From Methylotenera sp. (lineage in GTDB: Bacteria > Pseudomonadota > Gammaproteobacteria > Burkholderiales > Methylophilaceae): a DNA stretch of 64,000 nucleotides. Position numbers and translations under genes: made by a program. Under the pieces are notes generated by a model that made no database searches, was not told the DNA's origin, and worked only from the letters and a program-made list of their open reading frames with translations. Positions 1 to 8,885 of the stretch are shown here, in pieces. Each line of letters begins with the position of its first letter. The stretch's first letter is position 1. Location: NCBI GenBank assembly GCA_002928535.1, contig PERG01000001.1, positions 186,001-250,000 on the forward strand. The letters run 5' to 3'.

Positions 1-87
1 GCACCCGTGGGGCTTGCCTGGGCAATGGCAGCCTATTTAGCACTAGGCTGGCTAATGATTTTTAGAAGTAAATTATGGACGCAGTAA
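1..87 (+). CDS. C-terminal end of a membrane protein (partial)
   Basis: The first 28 codons of the window read openly in frame 1 to a TAA at 85-87. They encode a hydrophobic stretch ending in a short basic tail (IFRSKLWTQ), as expected for the last transmembrane helix of an integral membrane protein. The rest of the gene lies outside the window, so the family cannot be named. A DoxX gene follows 49 bases later on the same strand and could belong to the same transcript. Confidence 0.5.
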   Translation, partial: APVGLAWAMAAYLALGWLMIFRSKLWTQ

Positions 88-136
88 AAACAAATAAGCT
101 AGTATAAGTTTTTCATTTACATCCTAAGGAGTAGAC

Positions 137-547
137 ATGTTTAAAGCTGAACAATGTACCAAATGGACGCCCTATGTTTTAGGCATATTGCGGATTGTCA
201 CAGGCTTTCTTTTTCTGCAGCATGGCTCTGCTAAGTTATTAGGTGTGCCGCATCTCGAAATGTTTGGGGATGGCGTGCCTCTTATGTCTCTAATGGGTGT
301 TGCAGGTATTTTAGAGTTGGTCGGCGGTGCGATGATATTGATTGGCTTATTTACCCGACCTGTTGCTTTTATTTTATCTGGCCAGATGGCAGTCGCTTAT
401 TTTATGGCGCATGCGCCAGAAGGTCCTTTACCTATCCTTAATAACGGTGAGTTGGCTGCTCTATATAGCTTTATATTTCTGTATTTTGCCTTTGCCGGCA
501 GCGGTAAACTCAGCGTAGATAGCATCTGCTGCAAAAAATCTGTGTAA
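137..547 (+). CDS. DoxX family membrane protein
   Basis: A 136-residue protein with four hydrophobic segments (about residues 13-30, 50-70, 73-92 and 105-122). It shows the DoxX signature: an LRIVTGFLFLQHGSAKL opening with the GxxK element, and ELVGGAMILIGLFTRPVAF in the second and third helices. DoxX proteins are small inner-membrane proteins, some linked to redox or thiosulfate metabolism, but most members have no defined reaction. AAGGAG lies about 6 bases before the ATG, which supports the start. The neighbouring sulfur genes are on the opposite strand, so a sulfur role is only suggestive. Confidence 0.8.
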   Translation: MFKAEQCTKWTPYVLGILRIVTGFLFLQHGSAKLLGVPHLEMFGDGVPLMSLMGVAGILELVGGAMILIGLFTRPVAFILSGQMAVAYFMAHAPEGPLPILNNGELAALYSFIFLYFAFAGSGKLSVDSICCKKSV

Positions 548-552
548 ACAAA

Positions 553-1089
553 CTAATCCGGGTCTGTTAAGACAGGCTCGGCCACTGACTCAATAGCCGC
601 CTGACTTTTCCAGAGCAGATATACCCGGCAATCAAACTCTAACTGGTGATAGTTTGGTTCCATATGACGGCATAACTGGTAAAACGCTTTGTCATGATTA
701 CGCTCTTTTAAGTGTGCCAATTCGTGCACCACTATCATCCGTAAAAAATCTGCGGGTGCCGCTTTAAAAAATGAAGATATTCTCACTTCTTTCTTGGCTT
801 TTAATTTCCCACCTTGCACGCGCGATATTGCAGTATTTAAACCCAGCGCATGATGTTGTATACCCAATTGATTATCGTAATGTACTTTGTCTAGCAGTGG
901 CGTATTGCGCAAGAACGCTTGTTTAATCTCGTTAGCGTACTGATAGAGTGCTTTATCGGTTTGTATCGTATGGTTTTGCGGATAACGTTGCGTAATGTAT
1001 TCACCCAGCAGGTTTTGCGCGTGCAATTGCCGGATCTTATTTTGTAGATCAGGTGCGTAGTGCTGCAAGTATTTAAGCGCTGAAGTCAT
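553..1089 (-). CDS. YgjP-like (DUF45) metallopeptidase-domain protein
   Basis: A 178-residue soluble protein with the zinc-metallopeptidase signature HELAHLKERNHDKAF near residues 122-136. HExxH gives two zinc ligands and the catalytic Glu, and the following NHDKxF element is typical of the YgjP/DUF45 (WLM-related) family. The downstream HMEPNYHQLEFDCR segment is also family-typical. The N-terminal half has no clear motif. The biological substrate of this family is unknown. It is convergent with the DoxX gene, with only 5 bases between the stops. Confidence 0.75.
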   Translation of the reverse strand: MTSALKYLQHYAPDLQNKIRQLHAQNLLGEYITQRYPQNHTIQTDKALYQYANEIKQAFLRNTPLLDKVHYDNQLGIQHHALGLNTAISRVQGGKLKAKKEVRISSFFKAAPADFLRMIVVHELAHLKERNHDKAFYQLCRHMEPNYHQLEFDCRVYLLWKSQAAIESVAEPVLTDPD

Positions 1090-1109
1090 GAGTGTCGGCA
1101 GACTAAAAT

Positions 1110-1137
1110 AAAAAAGGAGGCAAAGCCTCCTTTTTTA
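1110..1137 (-). terminator. Rho-independent terminator of fdxA
   Basis: A perfect hairpin: GGAGGC and GCCTCC around an AAA loop, flanked by A and T runs. On the minus strand it begins 16 bases after the ferredoxin stop and ends in a run of six T, so it should end the ferredoxin transcript. Confidence 0.85.
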
Positions 1138-1152
1138 TTTGTAATTGAATCA

Positions 1153-1476
1153 TTATTCAACTAAGAGTTTACGTTTGCCTTGAACACCATTCATGGCTTC
1201 AGCATTTTCCAGCGCAGGCTTGCGTGCTGTAATGGCAGGCCACAGTTCTGCTAGACGCGCGTTCAACGCGATAAATTCTTGCTGGTCTGCTGGTACATCA
1301 TCCTCTGCAAAAATAGCTTCAGCAGGGCACTCAGCTACACATAACGTACAATCTATACACTCATCTGGATTGATGGCCAAGAAGTTCGGGCCCTCAACGA
1401 AACAATCTACTGGGCATACATCTACGCAATCAGTAAATTTACATTGAATGCAGTTTTCGGTAACGACATAAGTCAT
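1153..1476 (-). CDS. fdxA: 7Fe ferredoxin FdxA ([3Fe-4S]/[4Fe-4S])
   Basis: A 107-residue ferredoxin that opens with [17 protein letters not shown], typical of the Azotobacter FdI/FdxA family. Two clusters of cysteines are visible: C9-C12-C17-C21P and C40-C43-C46-C50P. The seven-residue longer first motif usually binds a 3Fe-4S cluster and the second a 4Fe-4S cluster. The acidic C-terminal extension of about 40 residues is usual for the family. It lies just downstream of the sulfate-reduction genes on the same strand. A role as electron donor to the sulfite or APS reductase is plausible from position, but FdxA is a general carrier. Confidence 0.92.
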   Translation of the reverse strand: MTYVVTENCIQCKFTDCVDVCPVDCFVEGPNFLAINPDECIDCTLCVAECPAEAIFAEDDVPADQQEFIALNARLAELWPAITARKPALENAEAMNGVQGKRKLLVE

Positions 1477-1587
1477 CTTAATTTTCCTTTGCTATCCTGT
1501 AGTGAAGCTTTTACAGGCTTAATACTAAAACGCTATTTTAATTGATTTTGGTTGCAAATTAAAACGCAAATAAAACCCTGGCAATAC

Positions 1588-2880
1588 TTAAACAATCATG
1601 CCTGCACCAACAGTGTTGTTGGTCGATTCGTCGATCAAGATAAATGCACCGGTTGCACGGTTAACGCAATAGCTGTCGATCATTAATGGCTGCGCAAGCT
1701 TGAACGTAATACGGGCTATATCATTCATTTGCAAGCCCTGGCTTGGTTGTTCTTCCAAAGTATTCACATCAATCTTGTACAAAATTGTACCAACTTTGGC
1801 TTTTGATTCACGCGTAGTATGGCGGACTACATAAGTGCGCGCGGTAGACATCGGTGTTTCTGAAAGCCAGCAGACAAAAGCTTCGATTTGTTTTACCGGT
1901 TCTTGCGCCTCAGCTGATTTTACAATCATGTCACCACGTGAAGTGTCGATCTCATCTTCCAACAATAAAGTTACGCTTTGTTCAGTAGTGGCTGATTGCA
2001 ACTGCTCTTCACCAATTTGAATGGCTTTCACTTTCGATTGGTAGCCATTAGGCAGTACAGTCACGGCATCGCCTACGGCAATTTCACCGGATTCGATGCG
2101 ACCCATGAAGCCCCGGAAGTCGTGCAATTCCGGATTGTCAGAAGCATGTGGGCGACATACAAATTGCACAGGGAAACGGAAAGGCTCTAAATGCTCCGAA
2201 TGTGCCGGCGGTGCTGCTTCCAGTGTTTCCAACATTGTTGGACCTGTATACCACGGCATCGCGTCCCCGCGATCCACAATCATATCGCCGGTTAAAGCAG
2301 ACATCGGGATGAAACTGATGTCATGGCCTGCACGATGTAAGCCGATTTCTGTTGCAAAAGCCAGGTAATCTGCACAAATCTTGTCGTAAACGGCTTGATC
2401 AAAATTGACCAAGTCCATTTTGTTGACGGCAACCACAATGTGAGGAATACCAACTAGATGCGCAAGGTAAGAATGACGACGTGTTTGGGTGAGCACACCT
2501 TTACGCGCATCAATCAGAATAATCGCAAGATTGGCAGTCGAGGCGGCAGTCACCATATTGCGAGTATATTGCTCATGGCCAGGCGCATCGGCAATGATGT
2601 ATTTACGTGTGCCTGTGCTGAAATAACGGTAGGCCACATCGATCGTAATACCTTGTTCACGCTCTGCTTGCAAGCCGTCAGTAAGCAGTGATAAATCGAC
2701 TGCTTCCATGCCACGTTTCTTAGACGTGTTGGTGATTTGTGTCAACGTATCAGCGAGAATTGTTTTCGTATCAAATAACAGGCGGCCAATGAGCGTGCTT
2801 TTGCCGTCATCTACGCTACCGCAGGTCATAAATCGTAATAAGCTATCGTTTTGGTTCATGGCATTGTGCTGCGTAGTCAT
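1588..2880 (-). CDS. cysN: Sulfate adenylyltransferase subunit 1 (GTPase) CysN
   Basis: The GTP-hydrolysing subunit of heterodimeric ATP sulfurylase, which drives formation of APS from sulfate and ATP. It has an EF-Tu-like GTPase domain with P-loop GSVDDGKST near residues 22-30, DAPGHE switch II, and NKMD base recognition, followed by two beta-barrel domains. I place the start at the ATG at 2880 (430 residues), one base after the cysD stop, because the longer reading frame adds 19 residues lying inside cysD. There is no fused APS kinase domain, so this is CysN and not the bifunctional CysNC form. Last gene of the cys cluster before fdxA. Confidence 0.95.
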   Translation of the reverse strand: MTTQHNAMNQNDSLLRFMTCGSVDDGKSTLIGRLLFDTKTILADTLTQITNTSKKRGMEAVDLSLLTDGLQAEREQGITIDVAYRYFSTGTRKYIIADAPGHEQYTRNMVTAASTANLAIILIDARKGVLTQTRRHSYLAHLVGIPHIVVAVNKMDLVNFDQAVYDKICADYLAFATEIGLHRAGHDISFIPMSALTGDMIVDRGDAMPWYTGPTMLETLEAAPPAHSEHLEPFRFPVQFVCRPHASDNPELHDFRGFMGRIESGEIAVGDAVTVLPNGYQSKVKAIQIGEEQLQSATTEQSVTLLLEDEIDTSRGDMIVKSAEAQEPVKQIEAFVCWLSETPMSTARTYVVRHTTRESKAKVGTILYKIDVNTLEEQPSQGLQMNDIARITFKLAQPLMIDSYCVNRATGAFILIDESTNNTVGAGMIV

Positions 2881-2881
2881 T

Positions 2882-3811
2882 TTAGAAATAGCCTTCTTTT
2901 TTACGTTGTTCCATACTGGCGTCTGAAGTTTGGTCATCTAGGCGCGTCGCACCACGTTCTGTAATGGTTGTTGTTGCTGTTTCCAAAACGATCTTAGAAA
3001 CGTCATCAGCATCACTAATCACCGGTGCGGTACATGTAATATCGCCTACAGTTCTAAAGCGCACCTGCATGTTAATCACATCTTCGCCAGCTTTAGGATT
3101 ATTGATGGTCTCGCCGTTTGATAGCGGAACATTTACCGGGAAAATTGCACCGCCACGCATCACGATGTCACGTTGATGAGCAAAGTAGATACTAGGTAAC
3201 TCAAGCTTTTCGCGTTCGATGTATTGCCAGACATCCATCTCTGTCCAGTTGGAAATCGGGAAGGCGCGGATGTTTTCGCCTTTGTGAGTACGCGCGTTGT
3301 ATAGGTTCCATAATTCAGGACGTTGATTTTTTGGATCCCATTGGCCGAATTCGTCACGGAAGCTCATGATACGTTCCTTCGCACGTGCTTTTTCTTCATC
3401 ACGGCGAGCGCCACCGATACAGCAGTCGAAACCAAACTCTTCAATTGCCTCTAGCAATGTTACAGATTGATGTTTGTTGCGTGGCTCATCAGGCGTTTTC
3501 AATACCACAGTACCACGTTTTATTGAGTCTTCAACCGAACGCACAATCAACCGTTCGCCAAGTTCAGCGGCGCGCTGGTCACGAAAATCAATAACTTCTT
3601 TATAGTTATGACCTGTATCGATATGCATAAGCGGAAAAGGGAACTTGCCCGGGCGAAACGCTTTTTCTGCGAGGCGCAAGATACACAAAGAATCTTTACC
3701 GCCTGAAAAAAGCAGCACAGGGTTGGAGCACTGCCCAGCAACTTCGCGCAAAATATAGATGGCTTCCGATTCTAGCCAATCTAGATGGGACAAAGATTTT
3801 TTATTTATCAT
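2882..3811 (-). CDS. cysD: Sulfate adenylyltransferase subunit 2 CysD
   Basis: The catalytic, PP-loop ATP pyrophosphatase subunit of ATP sulfurylase, which forms APS with CysN. The PP-loop SGGKDS lies near residues 37-42, and the CysD-typical GGARRDEEKARAKER stretch is intact. The protein is 309 residues from the ATG at 3811. A TTG two codons upstream gives a slightly longer frame but has no advantage. The gene is separated from cysH by about 50 bases of AT-rich sequence and runs almost without gap into cysN, so the two subunits should be made together. Confidence 0.95.
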   Translation of the reverse strand: MINKKSLSHLDWLESEAIYILREVAGQCSNPVLLFSGGKDSLCILRLAEKAFRPGKFPFPLMHIDTGHNYKEVIDFRDQRAAELGERLIVRSVEDSIKRGTVVLKTPDEPRNKHQSVTLLEAIEEFGFDCCIGGARRDEEKARAKERIMSFRDEFGQWDPKNQRPELWNLYNARTHKGENIRAFPISNWTEMDVWQYIEREKLELPSIYFAHQRDIVMRGGAIFPVNVPLSNGETINNPKAGEDVINMQVRFRTVGDITCTAPVISDADDVSKIVLETATTTITERGATRLDDQTSDASMEQRKKEGYF

Positions 3812-3859
3812 ATTCAAATACTTAATTTATAAACTTAATTTTTTAGTTTAACTTAAACG

Positions 3860-4657
3860 TTAGCTTTTAACGTGAAGGCCACATTCTTTACTATCTGGAT
3901 TTTCCCACCACCAACGGCCAGCTCGCACATCTTCGCCCATGGCAATGGCACGTGTACAAGGTGCACAACCGATACTCGGATAAAACTGATCGTGAAGCTT
4001 GTTATAAGGCACATTAAACATGCGGATATAGGCCCAAACTTCTTGCTCGGACCAGTCGCTTAAAGGATTGTATTTTTCCAGCTTGTTATTTTGGTCATAC
4101 TCGCGGAATGGCAAACCGGTACGGGTGGCAGACTGCTCTGCGCGCATGCCGGTTATCCAGGCTTTTTTGCCGTTAAGTGCGCGCTGCAAAGGCTCCACCT
4201 TGCGCATATGGCAGCAACCTTTGCGCAGATCTATGCTTTCGTAAAAGGCATTGATGCCATTGCTGCGCACATAAGCTTCCACGGCTTGTGCTTGTGGGAA
4301 GAAAATCTTAAGTTTAGTGCTATAAGTCTTCTCAGTTTCCGCAATCAAATCATATGTTTCAACGGGTAAGCGCCCAGTATCCAGCGAGAAAATTTCGATC
4401 GGCAGTTGCTCGCGCAAGATCATGTCGGTCAACACCATGTCTTCGGCACCCATGCTATTGGCAAAGGTGATTTCATGCTGGCTACCAAACGTTTGAAGCG
4501 CTTCTTTGAGTAGTGCAATAACACTGGCGCGTTTCTGGTGTACAGCGGCTTGCAATGCCGGCGTTAACTCGGGAGATGTAGCTTGGTTCTTAGCAGCAGG
4601 GCGCAGAATGGAAACGACGCTCTGAGAAGCTGGAATAGGACTGACTTCGTTAGACAT
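3860..4657 (-). CDS. cysH: Assimilatory APS reductase (CysH family, 4Fe-4S type)
   Basis: Reduces adenylyl sulfate to sulfite with a thioredoxin-type donor. From the ATG at 4657 the protein has 265 residues. A PP-loop-like fold with SMGAEDMVL is followed by RKGCCHMRK (C148-C149) and IGCAPC (C231 and C234), the four cysteines that bind a 4Fe-4S cluster in APS reductases and are absent from PAPS-type CysH. The tail ECGLH carries the catalytic cysteine C259. The ATG overlaps the stop of the upstream DUF934 gene as TAATG, pointing to translational coupling. The absence of cysC nearby agrees with use of APS itself. Confidence 0.93.
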   Translation of the reverse strand: MSNEVSPIPASQSVVSILRPAAKNQATSPELTPALQAAVHQKRASVIALLKEALQTFGSQHEITFANSMGAEDMVLTDMILREQLPIEIFSLDTGRLPVETYDLIAETEKTYSTKLKIFFPQAQAVEAYVRSNGINAFYESIDLRKGCCHMRKVEPLQRALNGKKAWITGMRAEQSATRTGLPFREYDQNNKLEKYNPLSDWSEQEVWAYIRMFNVPYNKLHDQFYPSIGCAPCTRAIAMGEDVRAGRWWWENPDSKECGLHVKS

Positions 4658-5262
4658 TATAAGCTTCTGGCAACTCGACGCCACACAGGCTGGCTGTTAT
4701 CTACGGCACCCTGGTAAGGTTGAGTAAAGTCTTTAAGGCTATGCAATGCTTCTTCAGCGCTACGGTCAGCACGAATTAAATAACTATTGAAACCTGAGCG
4801 TTTCAAGAAAAACAGTTGGTCACGCAATACATCGCCAAAAGCGCGCATTGTATTTTTAAACTGAAAGCGGGTACGCAGTAAATTACCTATGGTGAAAATG
4901 CGGCCATCCGCAAAGCGCTCTACATATACCGCAATCAATGGAAACACATTCAGGTCAGTTTCTACTGCAGCAAGGCTATCAATTACTTCATGCGTAGCCA
5001 GCCAAATGCCAACTTCCTGATTGGCAAGGCGACTAGTAAATTCGTTTTTACGTGCGACATAGACAGATAAAGGGATCAGCACCTTGCCAGTAGCAGGAAC
5101 CTGAGTATTTGTAATTTGTTCAGCAGTGACGGTATTCTCACCTGTGAGTTTAAACATCACCACTTTGCCTGCCTGCATACGCACTTCTTGCTCAACTTTG
5201 GGCAATTGAACAACAGTCCATTCATCTTCCACGATTTGATTATTTAATATCAAATTAGACAT
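4657..5262 (-). CDS. DUF934 protein, sulfite-reductase partner
   Basis: A 201-residue protein of the DUF934 family, which in many proteobacteria lies directly after a single-polypeptide CysI. It has no recognisable catalytic motif. The region FADGRIFTIGNLLRTRFQFKN is family-typical (R-rich with GNLLR) and may bind a partner. I choose the ATG at 5262 (MSNLIL), overlapping the cysI end by 8 bases. The longer frame reads back into cysI. Tight overlaps with cysI and cysH place it in one translational unit. A role in electron supply or assembly for sulfite reductase is inferred from context only. Confidence 0.85.
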   Translation of the reverse strand: MSNLILNNQIVEDEWTVVQLPKVEQEVRMQAGKVVMFKLTGENTVTAEQITNTQVPATGKVLIPLSVYVARKNEFTSRLANQEVGIWLATHEVIDSLAAVETDLNVFPLIAVYVERFADGRIFTIGNLLRTRFQFKNTMRAFGDVLRDQLFFLKRSGFNSYLIRADRSAEEALHSLKDFTQPYQGAVDNSQPVWRRVARSL

Positions 5263-6946
5263 GGGCAACCTCTGGCTTATTATCCTTAACTGCTTTATCA
5301 GCATATACATGGGCTTTGAAAGGTGTGATACCTATGCGGCGTACGGTATCAATAAAACGTTCTTCATCAGTACGCTCTTTGATATAGACGTCAATCAATC
5401 GTTGGATCACGCCAGGCATTTCATCCGCTGCGAAGGAGGGGCCAATCACAGTGCCAATGCTGGCATCATTTCCTTGCTTACCGCCGATGGTCACTTGATA
5501 CCACTCAGAGCCATCTTTATCCACACCCAAAATACCGATATGGCCTACATGATGGTGACCGCAGGCGTTCATGCAACCGGAGATATTCAACTCGATATCA
5601 CCGATGTCGTGCAAGTAATCCAGGTTATCAAATTGCATCTGGATCGCTTCAGCGATAGGGATGCTTTTTGCATTCGCCAGAGAGCAGAAGTCACCGCCTG
5701 GGCAGCAAATAATGTCTGTTAGCAGGCCGATATTTGGTGTAGCCAAGCCACTAGCCCGTGCTTTTTCCCATACAGCATAAGCGTCGCTGAGCTTTACGTC
5801 GGCGAGAATCAGGTTTTGCTCATGCGAAACACGTAATTCACCAAAACTGTACTGCTCTGCCAAATCTGCCACCACTTGCATTTGCTCAGATGTCGCATCC
5901 CCCGGCGCTTTACCGTGAGGTTTTAGAGACAAAGTTACCGCACGGTAACCTGGTGTTTTGTGAGCATGTAGGCAGCGTTTTGCCCAAGCGGCAAAAGCAG
6001 GGTTGCTGGCGATGGCAGCATCAAAGCTGGCATCATGGGCTGGCAAAGACTCATAAGGCATGGCTTCAAAATGTTTTGCCACGCGCGCTAATTCAGCCTC
6101 GGTAATGGTGTTCGGGTTGTCTTTCAAATGCAGCCATTCCGCTTCCACCTGGTTGCGGAATTCATCAATACCCAGTGCTTTCACGAGAATCTTGATACGT
6201 GCTTTATACATATTGTCACGACGACCGTGCAGGTTGTATACGCGGATAATCGCTTCGCAATAGGTCAGGGCATGTTGCCATTCCAAATGTTCACGGATTA
6301 CTGAGCCTAAAATAGGTGTACGGCCTAAACCGCCACCCACCCAGACTTTGATGGCGACTTTATTTTCTGTGTCGCGGTAAAACTCCATGCCGATGTCATG
6401 CGCTTGCACGATTGCACGATCTTGTTGGGTCCCTGAAACTGCAATTTTGAATTTACGGGGTAACAAAGCGAATTCAGGATGGAAAGTACTCCATTGGCGC
6501 ATGACTTCTGCCATGGCGCGTGGATCAATTACTTCGTCCGGCGCGATACCTGCAAACTGGTCGGTCGTAATATTACGAATACAGTTGCCGGAAGTTTGGA
6601 TGGCGTGCATCTGTACCGTGGATAATTCAGCCAGAATGTCCGGGGTATCTTCCAGTTTCGGCCAGTTAAGTTGTAAGTTTTGACGCGTGCTGAAGTGACC
6701 ATAACCGCGGTCATAGCGTTTTGCAATATCGCCCAGTTTGCGCAACTGTTTGCTTGAAAGCATACCGTAAGGCACTGCAATACGCAGCATAGGGGCATGC
6801 CGTTGGATATAGAGACCGTTTTGCAGGCGTAAAGGGCGGAACTCGTCTTCGCTTAACTGGCCTGCGAGATAGCGTTGTGTCTGGTCGCGATACTGTGCGA
6901 CGCGTTCATCGACAATTTGCTGGTCTATTTCATCGTATTTATACAT
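5255..6946 (-). CDS. cysI: Sulfite reductase hemoprotein (nitrite/sulfite reductase family)
   Basis: Six-electron reduction of sulfite to sulfide in the cytoplasm. The 563-residue protein has the duplicated ferredoxin-like and siroheme domains. The Fe4S4-siroheme ligands are visible as C415-x5-C421 (CPGGDFC) and C458-x3-C462 (CMNAC). The siroheme-binding arginine-rich segments, such as SGNCIRNIT, are present. No flavoprotein subunit (CysJ) is near, so electrons probably come from ferredoxin or an unlinked reductase. It is the first gene of the overlapping cysI-DUF934-cysH unit. A nitrite reductase role is possible from family alone, but the neighbours make sulfite the clear choice. Confidence 0.92.
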   Translation of the reverse strand: MYKYDEIDQQIVDERVAQYRDQTQRYLAGQLSEDEFRPLRLQNGLYIQRHAPMLRIAVPYGMLSSKQLRKLGDIAKRYDRGYGHFSTRQNLQLNWPKLEDTPDILAELSTVQMHAIQTSGNCIRNITTDQFAGIAPDEVIDPRAMAEVMRQWSTFHPEFALLPRKFKIAVSGTQQDRAIVQAHDIGMEFYRDTENKVAIKVWVGGGLGRTPILGSVIREHLEWQHALTYCEAIIRVYNLHGRRDNMYKARIKILVKALGIDEFRNQVEAEWLHLKDNPNTITEAELARVAKHFEAMPYESLPAHDASFDAAIASNPAFAAWAKRCLHAHKTPGYRAVTLSLKPHGKAPGDATSEQMQVVADLAEQYSFGELRVSHEQNLILADVKLSDAYAVWEKARASGLATPNIGLLTDIICCPGGDFCSLANAKSIPIAEAIQMQFDNLDYLHDIGDIELNISGCMNACGHHHVGHIGILGVDKDGSEWYQVTIGGKQGNDASIGTVIGPSFAADEMPGVIQRLIDVYIKERTDEERFIDTVRRIGITPFKAHVYADKAVKDNKPEVAHV

Positions 6947-7028
6947 ATTGCGTTATTTACTTGAATTTAATCTTTAATTTTGGGAATCCACTATTTTAAT
7001 AGAAAACGCGAGTAGATTCATGCTTTAT

Positions 7029-7799
7029 TTACTGTAAAACCAGTTTCACACCAACAAAAATCAAGATCATGGCAAGTGCAAACCGTACCCAATGCTCGGC
7101 AATTTTTGAACTCAAATGGCTGCCTATCCAAATGCCCGGAATAGAACCAATGAGCAATATTCCCAACAACTTATAATCAACCGTACCTAAACTGACGTGA
7201 CCTAAACCTGCAAATAATGTTAAAGGGACCGCATGAGCGACATCCGTGCCTACGATCGTAGTGATGGGGCGCTTTGGATAAATAATCAACAATGCAGTCA
7301 CACCCAGTGCGCCAGCGCCTACCGAAGTAAGCGTTACCAGGAAACCCAGAATCAAACCTAATATCACTGTCAGGTAAGGCGTCCATTCGGCATTAATCAA
7401 ATGCTCGCGTTTGGAAAGGGCTGCTAATTGATTGCGGAACAACACTGAGAATGACGTGATGATCAGTGCAACACCTAGCCAGAATTTAATACTACTTACC
7501 GCAGCATCAGAGGCAAAATCCATCTGTCTTAAGTAAAGTGTTGTCAGAATCGAAGCTGGTAAACTTCCATAGGCTAGTAACCGCACCATTTTCCAGTCAA
7601 CATTTCCTAGTTTTCCATGTGCGAAGATGCCTACTGACTTAGTCACGGAGGCATAAAGCAAATCTGTTCCTACAGCAAAAGCGGGTTTGATGTGAAACAC
7701 TAGCACTAAGATCGGGGTCATTAAAGAGCCACCACCAACGCCCGTAAGACCTACGAGCAAGCCGACGACAAAGCCGGCGAATATATAGCCAAATTCCAT
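7029..7799 (-). CDS. TSUP (TauE/SafE) family anion transporter
   Basis: A 256-residue integral membrane protein with about eight hydrophobic segments in two repeated halves. The repeat is seen as GLLVGLTGVGGGSLMTPIL near residue 12 and GFLVTLTSVGAGALGVTALL near residue 150. This is the TSUP family, which moves sulfite, sulfonates or other organosulfur anions. It is divergent from the cysB-like gene and precedes cysI on the same strand, so sulfate or sulfite uptake or export linked to assimilation is likely. Direction and substrate cannot be read from sequence. Confidence 0.85.
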   Translation of the reverse strand: MEFGYIFAGFVVGLLVGLTGVGGGSLMTPILVLVFHIKPAFAVGTDLLYASVTKSVGIFAHGKLGNVDWKMVRLLAYGSLPASILTTLYLRQMDFASDAAVSSIKFWLGVALIITSFSVLFRNQLAALSKREHLINAEWTPYLTVILGLILGFLVTLTSVGAGALGVTALLIIYPKRPITTIVGTDVAHAVPLTLFAGLGHVSLGTVDYKLLGILLIGSIPGIWIGSHLSSKIAEHWVRFALAMILIFVGVKLVLQ

Positions 7800-7926
7800 A
7801 TGGAGTATTGTTAAATTTTAAGACCGCGAACTATAACAGTTATTAACGGCAAAATTAAGAATATGTTATTCTATATTTATTCTTTTTAGTTATAACGTTA
7901 TGACTATTATTTATGATTGACACACC
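7800..7926. promoter_or_regulatory. Divergent cys control region with ATAAC/GTTAT repeats
   Basis: The spacer between the TSUP/cys genes (minus) and the cysB-like gene (plus) is AT-rich. It contains TATAACAGTTAT at 7832-7843, GTTAT at 7865-7869 and the perfect palindrome ATAACGTTAT at 7892-7901. LysR-type regulators bind such dyads next to their own divergent promoter. That these are CysB sites is inference; no clear -35/-10 pair could be chosen. Confidence 0.45.
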
Positions 7927-8853
7927 ATGAAATTACACCAATTACGATATCTACACGAGGTTGCCCGTAATCACCTTAATATTACGAGCGCAGCTGAAGC
8001 TTTATATACATCGCAGCCTGGCGTTAGCAAGCAGATTCAGCTATTCGAAGAAGAGTTGGGCTTGCAGATTTTTCAGCGCAATGGCAAGCGTTTAACCGGC
8101 ATTACTGAACCAGGCGCGCAAATCCTGGCATTAGCGGCCAAAGTCATTCGTGATATCGATAATATTAAACGGGTAGGCGATGAATTCAGCAATATTGAGA
8201 GCGGTACTTTAACTATTGCTACCACGCATACGCAAGCACGTTATAAGTTGCCTACTGCCGTTAAGGATTTCATGTTGCAATATCCGGAAGTAAAGTTAAA
8301 TATTCATCAGGGAAACCCAACCCAAGTTGCGGAACAAGTTGCTAATGGTGAAGCTGATATTGGCATTGCCACAGAATCTATCAGCAATGAAGAGAGTTTA
8401 TTATGCTTACCGTGCTATCAATGGAATCGTTGTGTTGTGGTGCCGCACGGACACCCTTTGCTGAATGAAAAGCCATTGACGCTGGAAAAACTGACGGCTT
8501 ACCCTTTAATTACTTATGACTTTGCTTTCACAGGAGGCACGTTAGTCTCGAAAATATTCAATGATGCAGGCTTAACACCTAATGTTGTACTTACTGCAAT
8601 TGATGCCGATGTCATCAAGACTTACGTTACCTTAGGCCTGGGTGTAGGGCTGTTAGCGAATATGGCTTACGATGAGGAGCGCGATAGTAATCTTGTAAGA
8701 CTTGATGTAAGTCATCTATTCCCGGATAGCACGACATTCCTCGGTGTGCGAAAAGATGCTTTTCTGCGAGGCTATATGTATGGATTCATCGAACTTATTG
8801 CGCCACATTTAAATCGTAAAGTGGTGAATACAGCACTAAAAATCAGTGCATAA
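7927..8853 (+). CDS. cysB: CysB-type LysR transcriptional regulator
   Basis: A 308-residue LysR regulator. The N-terminal winged helix-turn-helix starts MKLHQLRYLHEVARN, with SAAEALYTSQPGVSKQI as recognition region, and is followed by a substrate-binding-protein-like effector domain. The N-terminus and the TTHTQARY effector segment (about residues 99-106) are characteristic of CysB/Cbl, in which this pocket binds N-acetylserine or sulfate. It is divergent from the sulfate-assimilation genes, which it most likely activates. A Cbl paralogue cannot be excluded. Confidence 0.88.
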   Translation: MKLHQLRYLHEVARNHLNITSAAEALYTSQPGVSKQIQLFEEELGLQIFQRNGKRLTGITEPGAQILALAAKVIRDIDNIKRVGDEFSNIESGTLTIATTHTQARYKLPTAVKDFMLQYPEVKLNIHQGNPTQVAEQVANGEADIGIATESISNEESLLCLPCYQWNRCVVVPHGHPLLNEKPLTLEKLTAYPLITYDFAFTGGTLVSKIFNDAGLTPNVVLTAIDADVIKTYVTLGLGVGLLANMAYDEERDSNLVRLDVSHLFPDSTTFLGVRKDAFLRGYMYGFIELIAPHLNRKVVNTALKISA

Positions 8854-8885
8854 TCCTATTAAGTTACTCATTCAGCGGAGCCGCG

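Noticed and set aside
1495-1566. Inverted repeats between fdxA and cysN (CCTGTA/TACAGG and TTTTAATT/AATTAAAA)
   Set aside because: AT-rich or long-looped and without T runs; not enough to call a terminator or operator.
5261-5722. 153-codon plus-strand ORF opposite cysI
   Set aside because: It lies wholly inside cysI, whose motifs are intact on the minus strand. The translation has no recognisable domain and is a frame shadow.
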